A DNA stretch of 64,000 nt from Viola odorata (Eukaryota > Streptophyta > Magnoliopsida > Malpighiales > Violaceae): positions 17,559,569-17,623,568 of the forward strand of contig OY829545.1 of NCBI GenBank assembly GCA_963691705.1, given 5' to 3'. Within the stretch, counting starts at the first letter, position 1; every line of letters starts with the position of its first letter. Under the pieces are notes generated by a model, which saw nothing but the letters and a program-made list of their open reading frames with translations, did not search any database and was not told where the DNA came from. The position numbers were made by a program, and so were the translations under genes. Below are positions 63,293 through 64,000 of this stretch, in pieces.

Positions 63293-63823
63293 CTAGGTAA
63301 GAGATTTCCCAGCCCATTCCCGTTCTCGTCTTTTCTGTTTGGCTTGCATCCGGTTAAATTTCTCTTTTCCCTTCTCCAAAAGAGGATCATGCACAACATA
63401 GTCATTCGGGTCCTCTTTACGAGACATGCCATCCTGTTACAGCAGGGAAAGAAAACTCTTTAAATGCCCATATACCTAGCGTGCATAGAGAAGATTATGA
63501 AAAGTTATGACCTAACTTAGTACCACTGTGGTAGACTTTTTTATGGTGTAATACCACATTAAAACATTAGATACTAAGAGCTAGTATCAATTATTTACTT
63601 GTATTGTAGAATCCATATATATAACATTCATATCTCTGTTCTTCTGATACAACTTAGTTAAATGGCAGAGACAATGAAGGCAAATGAAGTTTACCTTGCC
63701 AGCCTCAGGTGCAAATTGTAGCCGGGTCTTCTTCCAGTCTGATAAATCCTCGTCATCAGCAGTGCCAGATCCAGTAGCATTAGTAGAAATTGCCTTCTTA
63801 AACCTCTCGACTCTTTCAAGAAC
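63293..63823 (-). CDS. CWC27/CYP57-type cyclophilin, C-terminal exons
   Basis: Last two coding exons of a spliceosome-associated cyclophilin homologous to yeast Cwc27 and plant CYP57: 63823-63695 and 63433-63293, GT-AG. Readable: VLERVERFKKAIS, DDEDLSDWKKTRLQFAPEAG, KDGMSRKEDPNDYVVHDPLL and KRREREWAGKSLT at the stop. This is the coiled, charged Cwc27 C-terminus; the PPIase domain lies beyond the window, on the side of the 63824-64000 intron. Identification rests on recalled C-terminal similarity and on the collinear order with the NDR kinase and APM1 genes, so moderately sure. Confidence 0.75.
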
Positions 63824-63978
63824 CTAACAAAATTGAAACCAAATGGCTGAGAAAAATAATAACTACATAGATACAAAGAAAAGATTAATGCAGCGCACAC
63901 AGAAACAACCACTAAAGTGTAGCCACTCCCCTTCCATGACCTGTGTGGATAAGGTCCAGTATAACTTTTTTTGTAGTT

Positions 63979-64000
63979 GTAGTAGTAGTAGTAGTAGTAG
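63979..64000. repeat. (TAG)n microsatellite at window edge
   Basis: At least seven TAG units running off the end of the window, inside an intron of the CWC27-like gene. Confidence 0.85.

Overview
This is a nuclear segment of a dicot plant genome. Genes carry many short GT-AG introns, intergenic DNA is AT-rich, and the proteins are plant families (Alfin-like PHD, WRKY, clade A PP2C, class II HSP20, PMI1-like NT-C2, BDA1-like ankyrin, REM-type B3). I cannot name the species. Exon boundaries were derived by hand from splice consensus, reading-frame continuity and remembered family sequence; no search was run.

Layout. 1-680: 3' end of a P-type PPR gene (+). 1307-4108: Alfin-like PHD protein (+). 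6160-7209: mitochondrial carrier (-). 8156-10137: old repeat carrying a nested hAT element and a TGCTACAGT minisatellite. 10832-12264: ankyrin-PGG gene (-), then the scattered remains of a second copy (13008-15383). 16202-17670: broken and intact class II small heat shock genes (+). 17886-21306: NSUN5-like rRNA cytosine methyltransferase (-). 22971-23715: WRKY50/51-like factor (+). 24478-28004: PMI1-RELATED protein (-). 30251-31786: coclaurine N-methyltransferase-like pseudogene (+). 32322-32820: degenerate Mdm35/TRIAP1-like gene (-). 33215-38337: aminopeptidase M1 (+). 38723-41264: HAB1-type PP2C (-). 43969-49261: NDR-type AGC kinase (-). 51130-51915: B3 gene (-), with a tandem broken copy at 54210-55029. 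56447-58465: RRM protein of the nuclear-speckle RNA-binding type (+). 59212-60816: domesticated Harbinger transposase (-). 63293 onward: last exons of a CWC27/CYP57-type cyclophilin (-).

From memory of the Arabidopsis map, two ancestral gene neighbourhoods are joined here. The left one (AL4, carrier, NSUN5, WRKY50, PMIR2) corresponds to At5g26160-26210. The right one (CNMT-like, Mdm35-like, APM1, NDR kinase, CYP57) corresponds to At4g33060-33120. The junction lies in the AT-rich 28.0-30.25 kb interval.

The genes are independent housekeeping, signalling and stress genes, not a cluster or operon. The most notable features are decay next to intact genes: a start-proximal frameshift in NSUN5, loss of a structural cysteine and start codon in Mdm35, multiple lesions in the CNMT-like gene, heptamer expansion in an HSP20 pseudogene, tandem-duplicate decay of B3 and ankyrin genes, and a full-length transposase-derived protein that lacks the catalytic triad. 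I found no convincing new multi-gene system.
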